From contig NZ_RZOY02000007.1 of the NCBI RefSeq assembly GCF_004022705.2, forward strand, positions 248,001 through 312,000: 64,000 bases of DNA, written 5' to 3'. Numbering within the stretch: the stretch's first letter is position 1; every line of letters starts with the position of its first letter. The position numbers and the translations under genes are program-made. This document shows, one piece after another, positions 8,427 through 17,558 of the stretch. The DNA is from Mesorhizobium sp. M2D.F.Ca.ET.226.01.1.1. Lineage in GTDB: Bacteria > Pseudomonadota > Alphaproteobacteria > Rhizobiales > Rhizobiaceae. A model generated the notes under the pieces. That model saw nothing but the letters and a program-made list of their open reading frames with translations, did not search any database and was not told where the DNA came from.

Positions 8427-8715
8427 TAGCTTTTTTGTTTGCATTCAAACGACCTTTCCAGCCATGCGGCCGCTGCATGACGCATATGAACCACTCGCAT
8501 AGCGGGTTAATTTTCAGGTCAAACCACTGTAAATAATAAAAAATTTTATGCAGCCTGCTCAAAAACGTCGCAAATCATGTCGCTTTTCATATCAAGCGCT
8601 TCGTTTTTGCGATTTAGTTTTTGCTGAAGCGAGCCTATATCGGCGTCAGCAAAAAACGAGCTGCCCCACTCCTTAAGCGAAGGCGACCCGTCTGAGCAAC
8701 CAAATGGAGATGATG
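8427..8715. promoter_or_regulatory. AT-rich intergenic leader with tandem GTCGC half-sites
   Basis: This gap has an unusual AT-rich block (about 8520-8550). At 8567-8590 are two 12-bp direct repeats, GTCGCAAATCAT and GTCGCTTTTCAT, back to back. The first contains GTCGCAAAT, identical to one arm of the dyad at 8967. AraC-type regulators bind such direct half-sites. It lies about 126 bp before the 44-codon ORF. Confidence 0.5.
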
Positions 8716-8850
8716 ATGAAGCTCTTTGCCCGCCTGTTTGCCCGCCGCGAAATGAACCTGACGACCGCTCTGGAGCGTCAGCGCCTCGCCAAGACCATGC
8801 CCGGCCAGACCGGCGCCGTGGCCGCTGCCCGTCTCGGCTTCGTTGCCTGA
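8716..8850 (+). CDS. 44-residue micro-ORF, unrecognised
   Basis: ATG codons at 8710, 8713 and 8716 are all in frame; 8716 has GGAG at the best spacing (6 bp). The product begins MKLFARLFARREMNLTT and ends GAVAAARLGFVA: an amphipathic Arg-rich helix, no Cys, no signal peptide. Support: good ribosome binding site, alphaproteobacterial codon use, and a strong terminator 25 bp after the TGA, so this is a monocistronic unit. I do not recognise the family. It resembles the neighbouring DUF1127 genes in size, basicity and unit structure but lacks their signature. Confidence 0.65.
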   Translation: MKLFARLFARREMNLTTALERQRLAKTMPGQTGAVAAARLGFVA

Positions 8851-8875
8851 GACGATCCAGCACCAAGCTGAGTTC

Positions 8876-8909
8876 AACGCCGCCCGGCTCCGCCGAGGCG
8901 GCGTTTTTA
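8876..8909 (+). terminator. Rho-independent terminator of the 44-codon ORF
   Basis: Arms AACGCCGCC (8876-8884) and GGCGGCGTT (8897-8905) pair perfectly; the right arm runs into TTTTTA. Confidence 0.92.
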
Positions 8910-8966
8910 TTCGGTGCAGCCACTTACCGCCAGCGCATCGACGCGCAGCGGTTGCACGCATTGCCC

Positions 8967-8988
8967 ATTTGCGACCCATGTCGCAAAT
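8967..8988. promoter_or_regulatory. Perfect 9-bp dyad upstream of the AraC-type regulator
   Basis: ATTTGCGAC (8967-8975) and GTCGCAAAT (8980-8988) are perfect complements with a 4-bp spacer (CCAT). The dyad is about 106 bp before the GTG start of the regulator at 9094. The same TTTGCGAC half-site occurs upstream of the DMGDH gene at 17559 and, inverted, at 8567. It is a candidate site for this regulator. Confidence 0.6.
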
Positions 8989-9093
8989 ATAATCTTCGTT
9001 TAGCCGCCTACCCGATTGACAGGAATGGTTTTTCCTGATGACGCTATGCTGTTCGCGACATCCTGTTCGCGTCATGGCTGCGTGAGGTTTCCC

Positions 9094-10095
9094 GTGAATG
9101 CCGTAAAGCATCCGGTCACAAGATCGTTTGTGTTCTTCCTCGTCCCTGATTTCACCATGATCGCTTTCGCGACGGCGCTCGACCCCCTGCGTTCGGCAAA
9201 CCGGATGCTAGGATACGAGGCCTACCGGTGGCGCCTGGCCAGCATCGACGGCAAGCCGGTGCGCGCCTCGAACGGCGTCGAATGCGCCGTCAACACCTCG
9301 CTGGAGGAAGAACGCAAGAAGATGGCCGGGCCGGACCGGCCGAACATGGCCATCGTCTGCAGCGGCATCAATGTCGAGCGCTACCATAACAAATCGGCCT
9401 TCGCCTGGCTGCGCGAGGAGTATAATCGCGGCGTCGCCGTAGGCGGCCTTTGCACCGGCGCGCATATCCTGGCCGCCGCCGGCCTGTTGTCCAACAAGCG
9501 CTGCGCCATCCACTGGGAGAACCTGCCGGGCTTCTCCGAGGCGTTCCCGAAAGCCAACGTCTTTGCCGACCTCTTCGAGGTCGATCAGAACGTCTACACC
9601 TGCGCAGGCGGCACCGCCGCGCTCGACATGATGCTGAAGCTGATCGGCGACGATTTCGATGAGAGCTTGGTCAACCGCGTCTGCGAGCAGGTGCTGACCG
9701 ACCGCGTGCGCAGCCCGACCGACCGCCAGCGCCTGCCGTTGCGCGCCCGCCTCGGCGTCCAGAACTCCAAGGTGCTCACCATCATCGAACTGATGGAGGC
9801 CAATCTGTCCGAGCCGCTGTCGCTGATCGAGATCGCCGACCATGTCGATCTCTCCCGCCGGCAGATCGAGCGCCTGTTTCGCACCGAGATGGGCCGCTCG
9901 CCTGCGCGCTACTATCTGGAGATCCGGCTCGACCGCGCCAGGCACCTGCTCATCCAGTCGTCGATGCCGGTGGTCGAGGTGGCCGTCGCCTGCGGCTTCG
10001 TCTCCGCCTCGCATTTCTCCAAATGCTACCGCGAGCTCTATGCCCGCTCGCCGCAGCAGGAGCGCGTCGACCGCAAGCAGCTGCTGGCGGCTTAA
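9094..10095 (+). CDS. GlxA/GbdR-type AraC-family regulator with DJ-1-like sensor domain
   Basis: 333 residues from the GTG at 9094, which has GAGG 6 bp upstream; the frame extends to a TTG at 9016 but that part looks non-coding. The N-terminal domain is DJ-1/GATase1-like (VFFLVPDFTMIAFATALDPLR; GLC120TGAHILAAAGLL at the nucleophile elbow). The C-terminal part (about 225-333) is a double helix-turn-helix AraC domain ending in the usual GFVSASHFSKCYRELYARSP. GbdR, the activator of glycine betaine catabolism in Pseudomonas, has this architecture. The abundant betaine/sarcosine genes nearby make a betaine- or dimethylglycine-type effector a reasonable guess. Confidence 0.88.
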   Translation: MNAVKHPVTRSFVFFLVPDFTMIAFATALDPLRSANRMLGYEAYRWRLASIDGKPVRASNGVECAVNTSLEEERKKMAGPDRPNMAIVCSGINVERYHNKSAFAWLREEYNRGVAVGGLCTGAHILAAAGLLSNKRCAIHWENLPGFSEAFPKANVFADLFEVDQNVYTCAGGTAALDMMLKLIGDDFDESLVNRVCEQVLTDRVRSPTDRQRLPLRARLGVQNSKVLTIIELMEANLSEPLSLIEIADHVDLSRRQIERLFRTEMGRSPARYYLEIRLDRARHLLIQSSMPVVEVAVACGFVSASHFSKCYRELYARSPQQERVDRKQLLAA

Positions 10096-10116
10096 GCAGG
10101 CAGCAAACGCAGCCGT

Positions 10117-10908
10117 CTAAGCTGGCTGCGTCTGCGCTGTCCGCATCGCCTCGATACGGATGTCTTCGGTGAGCTGCGCCTTGAGCTCCGAGAATTCCGG
10201 GCTCGTCTTCAGCGTGTAGTGTCGCGGATGCGGCAGGTCGACCGGCACGTCCGATTTGATACGTCCAGGCCGGGCACTCATCACGATCACCCGCGACGCC
10301 ATGAAGATCGCCTCTTCAATGTCGTGGGTGACGAACAGCACCGTCTTCTTGCGCCGCTCCCAAATGCCGAGCAGCAATTCCTGCATCAGCCCGCGCGTCT
10401 GGTTGTCCAGCGCACCGAACGGCTCATCGAGCAAAAGGATCGCGGGATCGTTGGCCAAGGCGCGGGCGATCGCGGTACGCTGCTGCATGCCGCCCGAAAG
10501 CTGCTTCGGCCAATGGTTCTCGAAACCTTTGAGGCCGACCAGATCGACATAGGAGGCGACGATCTCGTTGCGCTCGCGCTCGGGCCTGCCTTGCTCGCGC
10601 AGGCCAAAGCCGATGTTTTCGGCGACCGTCAGCCAGGGAAACAGCGTGTAGGACTGAAACACCATGCCGCGATCCGGTCCCGGCCTTGTGACCGCCTTGC
10701 CATCGAGCAGAACGCGACCCGTGCTTGGCGCCTCCAATCCCGCGACGATCCTGAGCAATGTTGACTTGCCGCAGCCGGACGGGCCGAGAATGGTGATGAA
10801 ATCATTGGCCGCGACGGCAAGATCGACCGGCTGCAGCGCCTGCACCGGTTGACCGCCCCTAACTCCGGCAAAGGTCCGCGAAACGCCTTCGATCAGCAGC
10901 TTGCTCAC
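10117..10908 (-). CDS. ABC importer ATPase, Tau/Ssu (taurine/sulfonate/nitrate) type
   Basis: 263 residues from a GTG at 10908 whose GTGA overlaps the permease stop and which has GGAG 6-7 bp upstream; an ATG at 10920 lacks a site. Walker A GPSGCGKST (42-50), signature LSGGMQQR, Walker B ILLLDEPFGALD and switch His in FVTHDIEEA are intact. The sequence is of the family energising TauC/SsuC-type permeases. Last gene of an importer operon (binding protein, permease, ATPase). The 3' end overlaps a hairpin (10108-10130) facing the AraC gene. Confidence 0.92.
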   Translation of the reverse strand: MSKLLIEGVSRTFAGVRGGQPVQALQPVDLAVAANDFITILGPSGCGKSTLLRIVAGLEAPSTGRVLLDGKAVTRPGPDRGMVFQSYTLFPWLTVAENIGFGLREQGRPERERNEIVASYVDLVGLKGFENHWPKQLSGGMQQRTAIARALANDPAILLLDEPFGALDNQTRGLMQELLLGIWERRKKTVLFVTHDIEEAIFMASRVIVMSARPGRIKSDVPVDLPHPRHYTLKTSPEFSELKAQLTEDIRIEAMRTAQTQPA

Positions 10909-11681
10909 GCCAGGCTCCATGGAAAAAGCCAGCGGTTGAGCGCCTTGAAGGCGAAGTCGGACAGAAGCCCGATCAGCCCGATGACGATAATGCCGAAGAT
11001 GATCTGCCCGGTCGCCAGCCGCGACTGGCTGTTGATGATCATGTAGCCGATGCCCGACGATGAGCCGATCAGCTCGGCGACGATGACGTAGGTCCACGCC
11101 CAGCCGAGCACCAGCCGCAGCGTCTCGGCGATCTCCGGCGCATTGGCCGGCATGATGACGCGCTTGACGATGCCGTTGTCGGTCGCCCCCAGTGTATAGG
11201 CGGCTTCGACCAGGTCGCGGCGCGTAGCGCCGACCTTGACCGCAACGATCAGGATGATCTGGAACACCGAGCCGACGAAGATCACCAGGAGCTTTTCAAA
11301 TTCGCCTATGCCGGCCCACAGGATGAGCAGCGGGATGAAGGCGGATGCCGGCAGATAGCGCGCAAAGGACACAAACGGCTCGAGGAAGGCTTCGACCGGC
11401 TTCCAGGCACCCATGGCGATGCCGATCGGGACCGCCACGATCGAAGCCAGCGCGAAGCCGCCGAAGACCCGCCAGATGGTGATCAATATGTCGAGCCAGA
11501 ATCGATCCTCGGTGAGCAGCCGCCAGCCGTCCTTCAGCATCGACAGCGGATCGGCGAGGAAGATACGGTTCACATGGCCGCCGAGCGTGATCCATGCCCA
11601 GAACACCACGAACAGTATGAAGAAGGCGATGCCGAGCACGGTTCGCGTGCCCGGCTGAACGGGGTGCAAGGGACGCAGCAT
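10905..11681 (-). CDS. ABC importer permease, TauC/SsuC type
   Basis: 258 residues with about six transmembrane segments. The EAA loop reads LVEAAYTLGATDNGIVKRVIMPANAPEI, the usual cytoplasmic ATPase contact of this family. It pairs with the ATPase and the binding protein at 11845; the 163-bp gap to that gene holds two palindromes. Confidence 0.92.
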   Translation of the reverse strand: MLRPLHPVQPGTRTVLGIAFFILFVVFWAWITLGGHVNRIFLADPLSMLKDGWRLLTEDRFWLDILITIWRVFGGFALASIVAVPIGIAMGAWKPVEAFLEPFVSFARYLPASAFIPLLILWAGIGEFEKLLVIFVGSVFQIILIVAVKVGATRRDLVEAAYTLGATDNGIVKRVIMPANAPEIAETLRLVLGWAWTYVIVAELIGSSSGIGYMIINSQSRLATGQIIFGIIVIGLIGLLSDFAFKALNRWLFPWSLA

Positions 11682-11698
11682 CAGGCCCTGTCCTTAAA

Positions 11699-11796
11699 GC
11701 ATGTCTCCCGAAAGTGGGAACCCGTTTCGGGTAAAGACATGCGCAAAGTCAAAGCTAAAGCGCGAGGAGCGTATCCGGAGGATCGCGGCGCGCTTT
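11699..11796. repeat. Extragenic palindrome copy 2 plus a second hairpin, inside the importer operon
   Basis: GCATGTC (11699-11705) pairs with GACATGC (11736-11742); inside, CCCGAAA pairs with TTTCGGG, and the core GTGGGAACCCG matches copies at 679 and 30248. A second dyad follows: AAAGCGCG (11757-11764) with CGCGCTTT (11789-11796). Both lie between the binding-protein and permease genes, where hairpins often raise the level of the upstream binding-protein message. Confidence 0.8.
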
Positions 11797-11844
11797 AGAG
11801 AAAAGGGATCGGCGGCCTGACGCCGCCGATCGGGTGATGCGCGA

Positions 11845-12795
11845 TCAGTTGGCCACCGCGCTGGTATCGGCAAGCGTCGTCACATCCGGGACTTCCTTGA
11901 TCAGCCCCATCTGCAACAAAAGCTCGGCCGCCGTCTTGGAGAAATCCTGGAACTCCTTGGTGAAGAACTGCTTGTTCTCTTCTCTGTCGGCCCATTTCAG
12001 GTACTTGGCCGAATCCTCGAACTCCTTGGCCGACTGCTTCACGTCGGCGCCCATGATCTCATAGGATTTATGCGGATCCTTCTTGATCAGCTCGAGCGCG
12101 TCGAAATAGCTGTCGGCGAGCGCCTTTGCTGCATCGGGATTGGCCTTGAGGAAGTCCGGCGTGCAGCCGACGGTGTCCAGCACCATCGGGTAGTCGAGCG
12201 TGGTCGCCAGGATATGGCCCTGGTCGGCCTTGTCGCGCACCGCCGAAATGAACGGCTCGTAGGTCACGGCGGCATCGTTCTGGCCGGCCAGGAAGGCCTG
12301 CGCCGCCGCGTCCGGCTCCAGATTGACGACGGTGACGTCCTTGGTCGACATGCCGTTCTTGTTGAGCACCCAGGCGAGCAGGAAATAGGGCGACGTTCCA
12401 GGTGCCGATGAGGCGACGTTCTTGCCCTTGAGGTCGGCGACGGACTTGATGTCGTTGCGCACGACAATGCCGTCAGCGCCGTAGGACTTGTCGAGCTGGA
12501 AGATCTGCTTGGTGGTAACGCCGCTGGCGTTCCACACCATCCAGGTTTCGACCGTGGTCGCCGCGCATTGCAGGTCGCCGCTGGCGATCGCCAGCGGGCG
12601 ACTCGCCTGCGGCACTTTCTTCAGCGTGACGTTGAGCCCATGCTTTTCGAAAAGCCCGGCCTGCTTGGCCAAAGTCAGCGGCGCGAAGCCGGTCCAGCCG
12701 CTGATGCCGATGGTGAGCGAAGTAGCGGCCATCGCCGGCGCGCCGAGCACGGCGGCCGCCGTCAGCGCTGCCGCGAAAATGGTGGTTCTTTTCAT
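11845..12795 (-). CDS. ABC importer periplasmic substrate-binding protein (SsuA/THI5-like)
   Basis: 316 residues from the ATG at 12795 (GGGA about 7 bp upstream). An export signal (MKRTTIFAAALTAAAVLGAPAMA) ends near residue 23. The mature part begins TSLTIGISGWTGFAPLTLAKQAGLFEKHGL, the standard opening of aliphatic sulfonate/nitrate/THI5-type binding proteins, and has DLKGKNVASSAPGTSPYFLL and ending EVPD. First gene of the importer operon. Ligand cannot be read from sequence; the nearby regulator and catabolic genes make a small amine or sulfonate possible. Confidence 0.9.
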   Translation of the reverse strand: MKRTTIFAAALTAAAVLGAPAMAATSLTIGISGWTGFAPLTLAKQAGLFEKHGLNVTLKKVPQASRPLAIASGDLQCAATTVETWMVWNASGVTTKQIFQLDKSYGADGIVVRNDIKSVADLKGKNVASSAPGTSPYFLLAWVLNKNGMSTKDVTVVNLEPDAAAQAFLAGQNDAAVTYEPFISAVRDKADQGHILATTLDYPMVLDTVGCTPDFLKANPDAAKALADSYFDALELIKKDPHKSYEIMGADVKQSAKEFEDSAKYLKWADREENKQFFTKEFQDFSKTAAELLLQMGLIKEVPDVTTLADTSAVAN

Positions 12796-12922
12796 CGTTG
12801 GTTCCCGTGTTTTTTGGTGGAGCACAATTGTCTCACAGACGCCAAAAGGCTTGTCAATGAAGCGACGTTTCAACGAAATGTCATCCTGATCGCGTGTAAG
12901 GTCATGCCGGATTCTCTATCCG

Positions 12923-13765
12923 TCAAGGCACGCCCCAGCCGCGGTTGCGCCACATCTTCTCGCCGGCAAGGCAGTCGGTGGCCGGCTTGTCGTCAGCGAG
13001 CAAGACCGGCACATGCGCGGCCTCTTCCGCCGCCCAATGCGGCGAAGCGGGGCCGGCGAGCTCGAGCACCAGCTTGCGGCGGATCGCTTCGGGGAACTGC
13101 GTCCAGTCATTGACCGGGATCATGAAGGCGCCCGGCCCGCCGATGACGCAGTCGCTGTAATAGCGGTCGAGATTGTCGACGTCGAAAGCGCCGCCGATCC
13201 CACCCCGGGTCATCAGCGGCAGCCCGTTGATGGTGATGCCTTGCTTGACCACCCCGTCGCGCGTGAGGTTGACGGGCGCGCCCTGGTTGTTGGGCCCGTC
13301 GCCCGAAACGTCGATAACGCGCTTGGTGCTCTCAAAACCACTCTCGGCGAACAGGTCGCTGCCGAAGATCAGCGCCCCGGAGATCGAGGTACGCCGGGCG
13401 CTGTCCGGCGGCTTGGCGTCGAGCTGCGCGACGAATCCCTCGGCGTCGGCGCGGTTGGCGATCACCGTCCACGGCACGATGACGCGCTGCCAGGTCGTGC
13501 CCGCCCATTCGACATAGGTGACGGCGATCTTGCCATAGGCGCCGTCAGCGATGGCTTTCAGCACATTGTCATGCGTCAGTGCCGCCGCGAAGCCGTGGCG
13601 CTGGATTTCCAGCTCGGCCGGCGACATCGAAAGCGAAACATCGACCGCCAGCACCAGTTCGACATCGACGGGTTCGGCGGGAGACGCTGCTGGTGTCAGC
13701 CAAAGCGCCAGCGTCAGGGCGGCGCTGCCTTGGACGATATGCCTTGCGCGGGCATAAGCGGACAT
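12923..13765 (-). CDS. DUF1194 exported protein with VWA-like fold
   Basis: 280 residues. N-terminal signal (ALTLALWLTPAASPAE), then VDVELVLAVDVSLSMSPAELEIQRHGFAAAL, the DUF1194 opening with a MIDAS-like DVSLS metal motif. VIDVSGDGPNNQGAPV in the middle is also typical. Two or more Cys near the C-terminus (C206, C265 area) could form a disulfide. Function unknown in the family. It stands alone between the importer and purC. Confidence 0.85.
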   Translation of the reverse strand: MSAYARARHIVQGSAALTLALWLTPAASPAEPVDVELVLAVDVSLSMSPAELEIQRHGFAAALTHDNVLKAIADGAYGKIAVTYVEWAGTTWQRVIVPWTVIANRADAEGFVAQLDAKPPDSARRTSISGALIFGSDLFAESGFESTKRVIDVSGDGPNNQGAPVNLTRDGVVKQGITINGLPLMTRGGIGGAFDVDNLDRYYSDCVIGGPGAFMIPVNDWTQFPEAIRRKLVLELAGPASPHWAAEEAAHVPVLLADDKPATDCLAGEKMWRNRGWGVP

Positions 13766-13840
13766 GGCGGAAGGTTAAGCGAAAATCGCCGCGCGCAAAA
13801 GCCGGCACTTCCGAGCCTTGTTTTCCGCCGGCGCGGGACG

Positions 13841-14782
13841 TCAAAAATACCGCGCCAGGTTCGAACGGATGCGTTCCAGCACGGTATCGCCGGAAAGGTC
13901 GGGCACGAATTTCGCGCCGGTGATCGCTTCATAGGCCTGGATATAGACCGCCGAGGCCTGGTTGATGATCTCGTCGGGAATCTGGGGGATGGGGTCCTTG
14001 TAGGGATCGCACCGCGCCGACACCCAGGAGCGGACGAAATCCTTGTCGAAACTCTGCGGCCGCCCGCCGCTTGCGAAAGCCTCGTCGTAACTCGCCGCGA
14101 TCCAATAGCGGCTGCTGTCGGGCGTGTGGATTTCGTCCGCCAGCACGATGGTGCCGTCCGACGCGGTGCCGAATTCATATTTGGTGTCGGCCAGGATCAA
14201 GCCGCGTTCGGCGGCGCGCTGCTGGCCGCGGGCGAACAGCTGCTGCGCATAGCGTGATACGGTGTCCCACTGCGCCTGCGTGAGAAGCCCCTGGCCGATG
14301 ATCTCGGCTTCCGACAGCGGCTCGTCATGGCCGCCATGGGCAGCCTTGCTGGTCGGCGTGATGATTGCTTGCGGCAGTCTTTCATTGTCGCGGAGCCCGT
14401 CGGGAAAGCTGTGGCCGTAGAAGCTCCGTTCGCCTTTCCGGTATTTGGTCAGGATCGAGGTGCTGGTGGTCCCCGCCAGATAGCCGCGCACGACCATTTC
14501 GACGGGCAGCATGTCGAGCCGCGTGCCGAGGACGACATTGGGGTCGGGATATTCCAGCACGTGGTTGGGACAGATGTCGGCGGTCTCCTCGAACCAGTAG
14601 CGTGCCGTCTGAGTGAGCACCTCGCCCTTGAACGGGATCGAGGCCAGGATGATGTCGAACGCGCTCAGGCGATCCGTGGCGATGATGATGCGGCGCCCGT
14701 CCGGCAGATCGTAATTTTCGCGCACCTTGCCGTGATAGTGATTGGGAAGCTCAGGAATGAAGGCGTCGGAGAGGATGCGCAT
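13841..14782 (-). CDS. purC: Phosphoribosylaminoimidazole-succinocarboxamide synthase
   Basis: 313 residues from the ATG at 14782; an ATG 13 codons earlier (14821) is possible, neither having a good ribosome binding site. GKVRENYDL near the N-terminus, ATDRLSAFD, the PVEMVVRGYLAGTTS motif and LADTKYEFG are the SAICAR synthetase signatures. It condenses CAIR with aspartate in purine synthesis. The length is that of the longer, approx. 300-residue class. It is not next to other pur genes. Confidence 0.95.
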   Translation of the reverse strand: MRILSDAFIPELPNHYHGKVRENYDLPDGRRIIIATDRLSAFDIILASIPFKGEVLTQTARYWFEETADICPNHVLEYPDPNVVLGTRLDMLPVEMVVRGYLAGTTSTSILTKYRKGERSFYGHSFPDGLRDNERLPQAIITPTSKAAHGGHDEPLSEAEIIGQGLLTQAQWDTVSRYAQQLFARGQQRAAERGLILADTKYEFGTASDGTIVLADEIHTPDSSRYWIAASYDEAFASGGRPQSFDKDFVRSWVSARCDPYKDPIPQIPDEIINQASAVYIQAYEAITGAKFVPDLSGDTVLERIRSNLARYF

Positions 14783-14906
14783 GGGGCGTGTTGCTTTCGC
14801 GGGCTTCTGATCGGGCCACATAAGCCGCTGGCCTCGCGCACATCAAGCCAAGCGTGATGGCCTTCCAAAAGAAGGCCGAGCTTCAGTTGCCGGAGTTGCG
14901 CCGATC

Positions 14907-17468
14907 TCAGCTCCTCGGCTTGAGGTTCTCCGGGTCGTAGAGCGGCTTGTAGCCGACGCCGGCCACCTCGACCGGATAGGTCTCGCCGAAATACTCGACC
15001 TGCAGCTTGCGGCCTTCTTGGGCATAGGCCCAGGGCAGATAGGCGAGCGCGATGTTCTTGCCGATCGTCGGGCCGTAGGCGACCGAAGTGGTGAAGGAGC
15101 GGCGGCCGAGCTCGTCGACCAGTGTCTCGCCGCTCGCCGGGTCCATCACCGGCATGGTCCCGACCGGATAGCGGGCGACGCCCTTGGAATCGATGTTGTC
15201 GGTCATCACCAGCGTGCACAGCATCGCCGGCTGGTTCGCGCGGGCGCGATATTCCAGATGCTTGGCCTTGCCGCAGAAGTCGTTCTCCTTGACCTTCGGA
15301 CGGGCAAGGTCGGCCTCGAGCAGATTGTACTCGGTGAGCAGATCGGCGTTCTGCAGGCGCAGGCTCTTTTCCATGCGGCGCGTGTTGGCATAAGTCTCGA
15401 CGCCGAACGGCATCACGCCGGTGGAGCGCAGCGCGTCCCAAACGGCAAGGCCGTCCTCGTAGCGCATATGCAGTTCCCAGCCCTGCTCGCCGACATAGGA
15501 GATGCGGAAGGCCATCACATCCTTGCCGCCGATCCGGATCGGCTTGATCGCGGCGAAGGGGAAATTCTCCGGCGTCAGCCCGTTGGGATCCTCGACCACC
15601 TTCTGCAGGGTCGTGCGGGCGTTCGGTCCCCAGATGCCGATGGTGACGTATTTTTCGGTCACGTCGGTGACTGTGACGTCGAAGCCTTTGTCTTGCGCGG
15701 TGCGCTGCATGTAGCGGAAGTCGCGCGGGCCAGCGTCGGCGCCGTCGATCACCCGGCAGCGATCGGGCATGCGGATGACGGTGAAGTCGGCGCGCACCAT
15801 GCCTTCCTCGTCGAGGAAGTGGGTGTAGATGCCCTTGCCGATATTGTTGTCGCCGCCGATCTTGGCGGCGCACAGCCACTCCAGCAGCTCGACATGGTCG
15901 GGGCCTTCGACGTCATACATTGAGAAATGCGACAGGTTCACGATGCCGCAATCCTCGCTCATCGCCAGGTGCTCGGCATTGGAGACGCGCCAGAAATGGC
16001 GGTTGTCCCACTCATTCTCGCGCACCGGCACGCGGTTGCCATACTTCTCCAGCAGATGCTCGTTGGCGGCATAGCCATGGGCGCGCTCCCAGCCGCCCAG
16101 TTCCATGAAATAGCCGCCGAGCTCCTTCTCGCGCTCCCAGAAGGGCGAGCGGCGGATGTTGCGGCCCTTGGAGAACGGCTCGCGCGGATGCACCGCCGGA
16201 TTGTAAACCTTCATCGCCGTCTCGGTGCAGCGATCCCAGATGAACTGTTCCTGAGTCTGGTGCGGGTAGAAGCGTGAATAGTCAATGGCGTGATGGTCGA
16301 TCGAGGTACGGCCGTCGGTCATCCAGTCTGCGATCAGCTTGCCCATGCCCGGGCCGTCCTTGACCCAGATGGCGACGGCATACCACAGGCCCCTCACCTT
16401 TTGGCTTTCGCCCATCGACGGGCCGCCATCCGTGGTCACCTGCAAGAGGCCGTTGAAGGAATGGCCTTCATTGTAGCCGAGTTCGCCGAGGATCGGCGTC
16501 AGTTCCATGGCGCGCTCCAGCGGCGCCATGATCTGCTCCATGTCGAGATCGCGCTGCGAGGGCGAAAGCCGCGCCTCATGCTTTTCGAGCAGATCGCGCG
16601 GGTGGCACAGGCGCGGATTGTTCTCCTCGTAGTAGCCCCATTCGATCTGGCCGCCCTCCGCGGTCTTTGGATCGCCGGTGTCGCGCATATAGGCCGAGTT
16701 GCCCTGGTCGCGCAGCAGCGGCCAGCCGATCTCCTTGCCGGTGCCGGCAAACTCGTTGTAGGGGCCGAAGAAGGTCAGCGGATGGTCGATCGGCATGACA
16801 GGCAGGTCTTCGCCGACCAGCGCCGCGGTGAGCCGGCCCCAGATGCCGGTACAGACCACGACATAGTCGGCCTCGATCGTGCCGCGCTCGGTCACCACGC
16901 CCTTGATGCGGCCGTTCTCGACGATCAGGTCCTTGGCCGAGGTGTTGGCGAAGGCCTGCAGCTTGCCGGAAGCGACACCTTGGTCGACCAGCTTACCGGC
17001 CACCGTCTGCGACCGCGGAATGACGAGGCCGGCATCCGGATCCCATAGGCCGCCCAGCACCATGTGCTCCTCGATCAGCGGGAACCTTTCCTTGATCTCG
17101 GCCGGCTCGATCAGACGCGCGCGGGTGCCGAAGGATTTGGCCGAGGCGATCTTGCGCTTGATCTCGTCCATGCGGGCATCGTCGCCGACGCGGGCCACTT
17201 CCAGACCGCCGATGCGGGCGTAGTGGCCCATCTTCTCATAGAAATCGATGGAGTAGAGCGTCGTCCAGCACGAGAGGAAATCGTGGCTGGTCGTGTAGCA
17301 GAAATCCGAGGCGTGCGCCGTCGAGCCGATGTCGGTCGGGATGCCCGACTTGTCGATGCCGACAATGTCGTCCCAGCCGCGCTCGATCAGGTGATGCGCG
17401 ACCGAGGCGCCAACTATACCGCCCAGGCCGACGATGACGACCTTCGCCTTTTTCGGAAACTCTGCCAT
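14907..17468 (-). CDS. Dimethylglycine/sarcosine dehydrogenase-like FAD protein, paralogue 1
   Basis: 853 residues from the ATG at 17468 (GGAG 9 bp upstream). Order: DAO-type FAD domain (VVIVGLGGIVGASVAHHLIERG at 10-31; H52 in GSTAHASDF where relatives bind FAD covalently), FAO_M linker, then GCV_T and GCV_T_C folate domains. The family removes N-methyl groups from dimethylglycine or sarcosine, passing formaldehyde to THF. The dinucleotide loop has GLGGIVG rather than the GGGVVG/GGGVSG of paralogues 2 and 3, and GSTAH replaces their GS/TTWH, so substrate may differ. Monocistronic. A TTTGCGAC dyad lies about 90-110 bp upstream. Confidence 0.88.
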   Translation of the reverse strand: MAEFPKKAKVVIVGLGGIVGASVAHHLIERGWDDIVGIDKSGIPTDIGSTAHASDFCYTTSHDFLSCWTTLYSIDFYEKMGHYARIGGLEVARVGDDARMDEIKRKIASAKSFGTRARLIEPAEIKERFPLIEEHMVLGGLWDPDAGLVIPRSQTVAGKLVDQGVASGKLQAFANTSAKDLIVENGRIKGVVTERGTIEADYVVVCTGIWGRLTAALVGEDLPVMPIDHPLTFFGPYNEFAGTGKEIGWPLLRDQGNSAYMRDTGDPKTAEGGQIEWGYYEENNPRLCHPRDLLEKHEARLSPSQRDLDMEQIMAPLERAMELTPILGELGYNEGHSFNGLLQVTTDGGPSMGESQKVRGLWYAVAIWVKDGPGMGKLIADWMTDGRTSIDHHAIDYSRFYPHQTQEQFIWDRCTETAMKVYNPAVHPREPFSKGRNIRRSPFWEREKELGGYFMELGGWERAHGYAANEHLLEKYGNRVPVRENEWDNRHFWRVSNAEHLAMSEDCGIVNLSHFSMYDVEGPDHVELLEWLCAAKIGGDNNIGKGIYTHFLDEEGMVRADFTVIRMPDRCRVIDGADAGPRDFRYMQRTAQDKGFDVTVTDVTEKYVTIGIWGPNARTTLQKVVEDPNGLTPENFPFAAIKPIRIGGKDVMAFRISYVGEQGWELHMRYEDGLAVWDALRSTGVMPFGVETYANTRRMEKSLRLQNADLLTEYNLLEADLARPKVKENDFCGKAKHLEYRARANQPAMLCTLVMTDNIDSKGVARYPVGTMPVMDPASGETLVDELGRRSFTTSVAYGPTIGKNIALAYLPWAYAQEGRKLQVEYFGETYPVEVAGVGYKPLYDPENLKPRS

Positions 17469-17558
17469 TGCCCGCGACTCCAAAGGGATAGACGGGCGCG
17501 TTTGCGCCCCTTCGAATGGCGCACAATATGCAGAGGACGCGGATCGGGCTACCGCCTG

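Noticed and set aside
9016..9050. TTGACA at 9016 as -35 box of the AraC gene
   Set aside because: Nearest TATGCT is 23 bp away, too far for a normal promoter.
10108..10130. Hairpin CGCAGCC/GGCTGCG as terminator between AraC and ATPase genes
   Set aside because: It overlaps the ATPase 3' end and lacks a T run on either strand.
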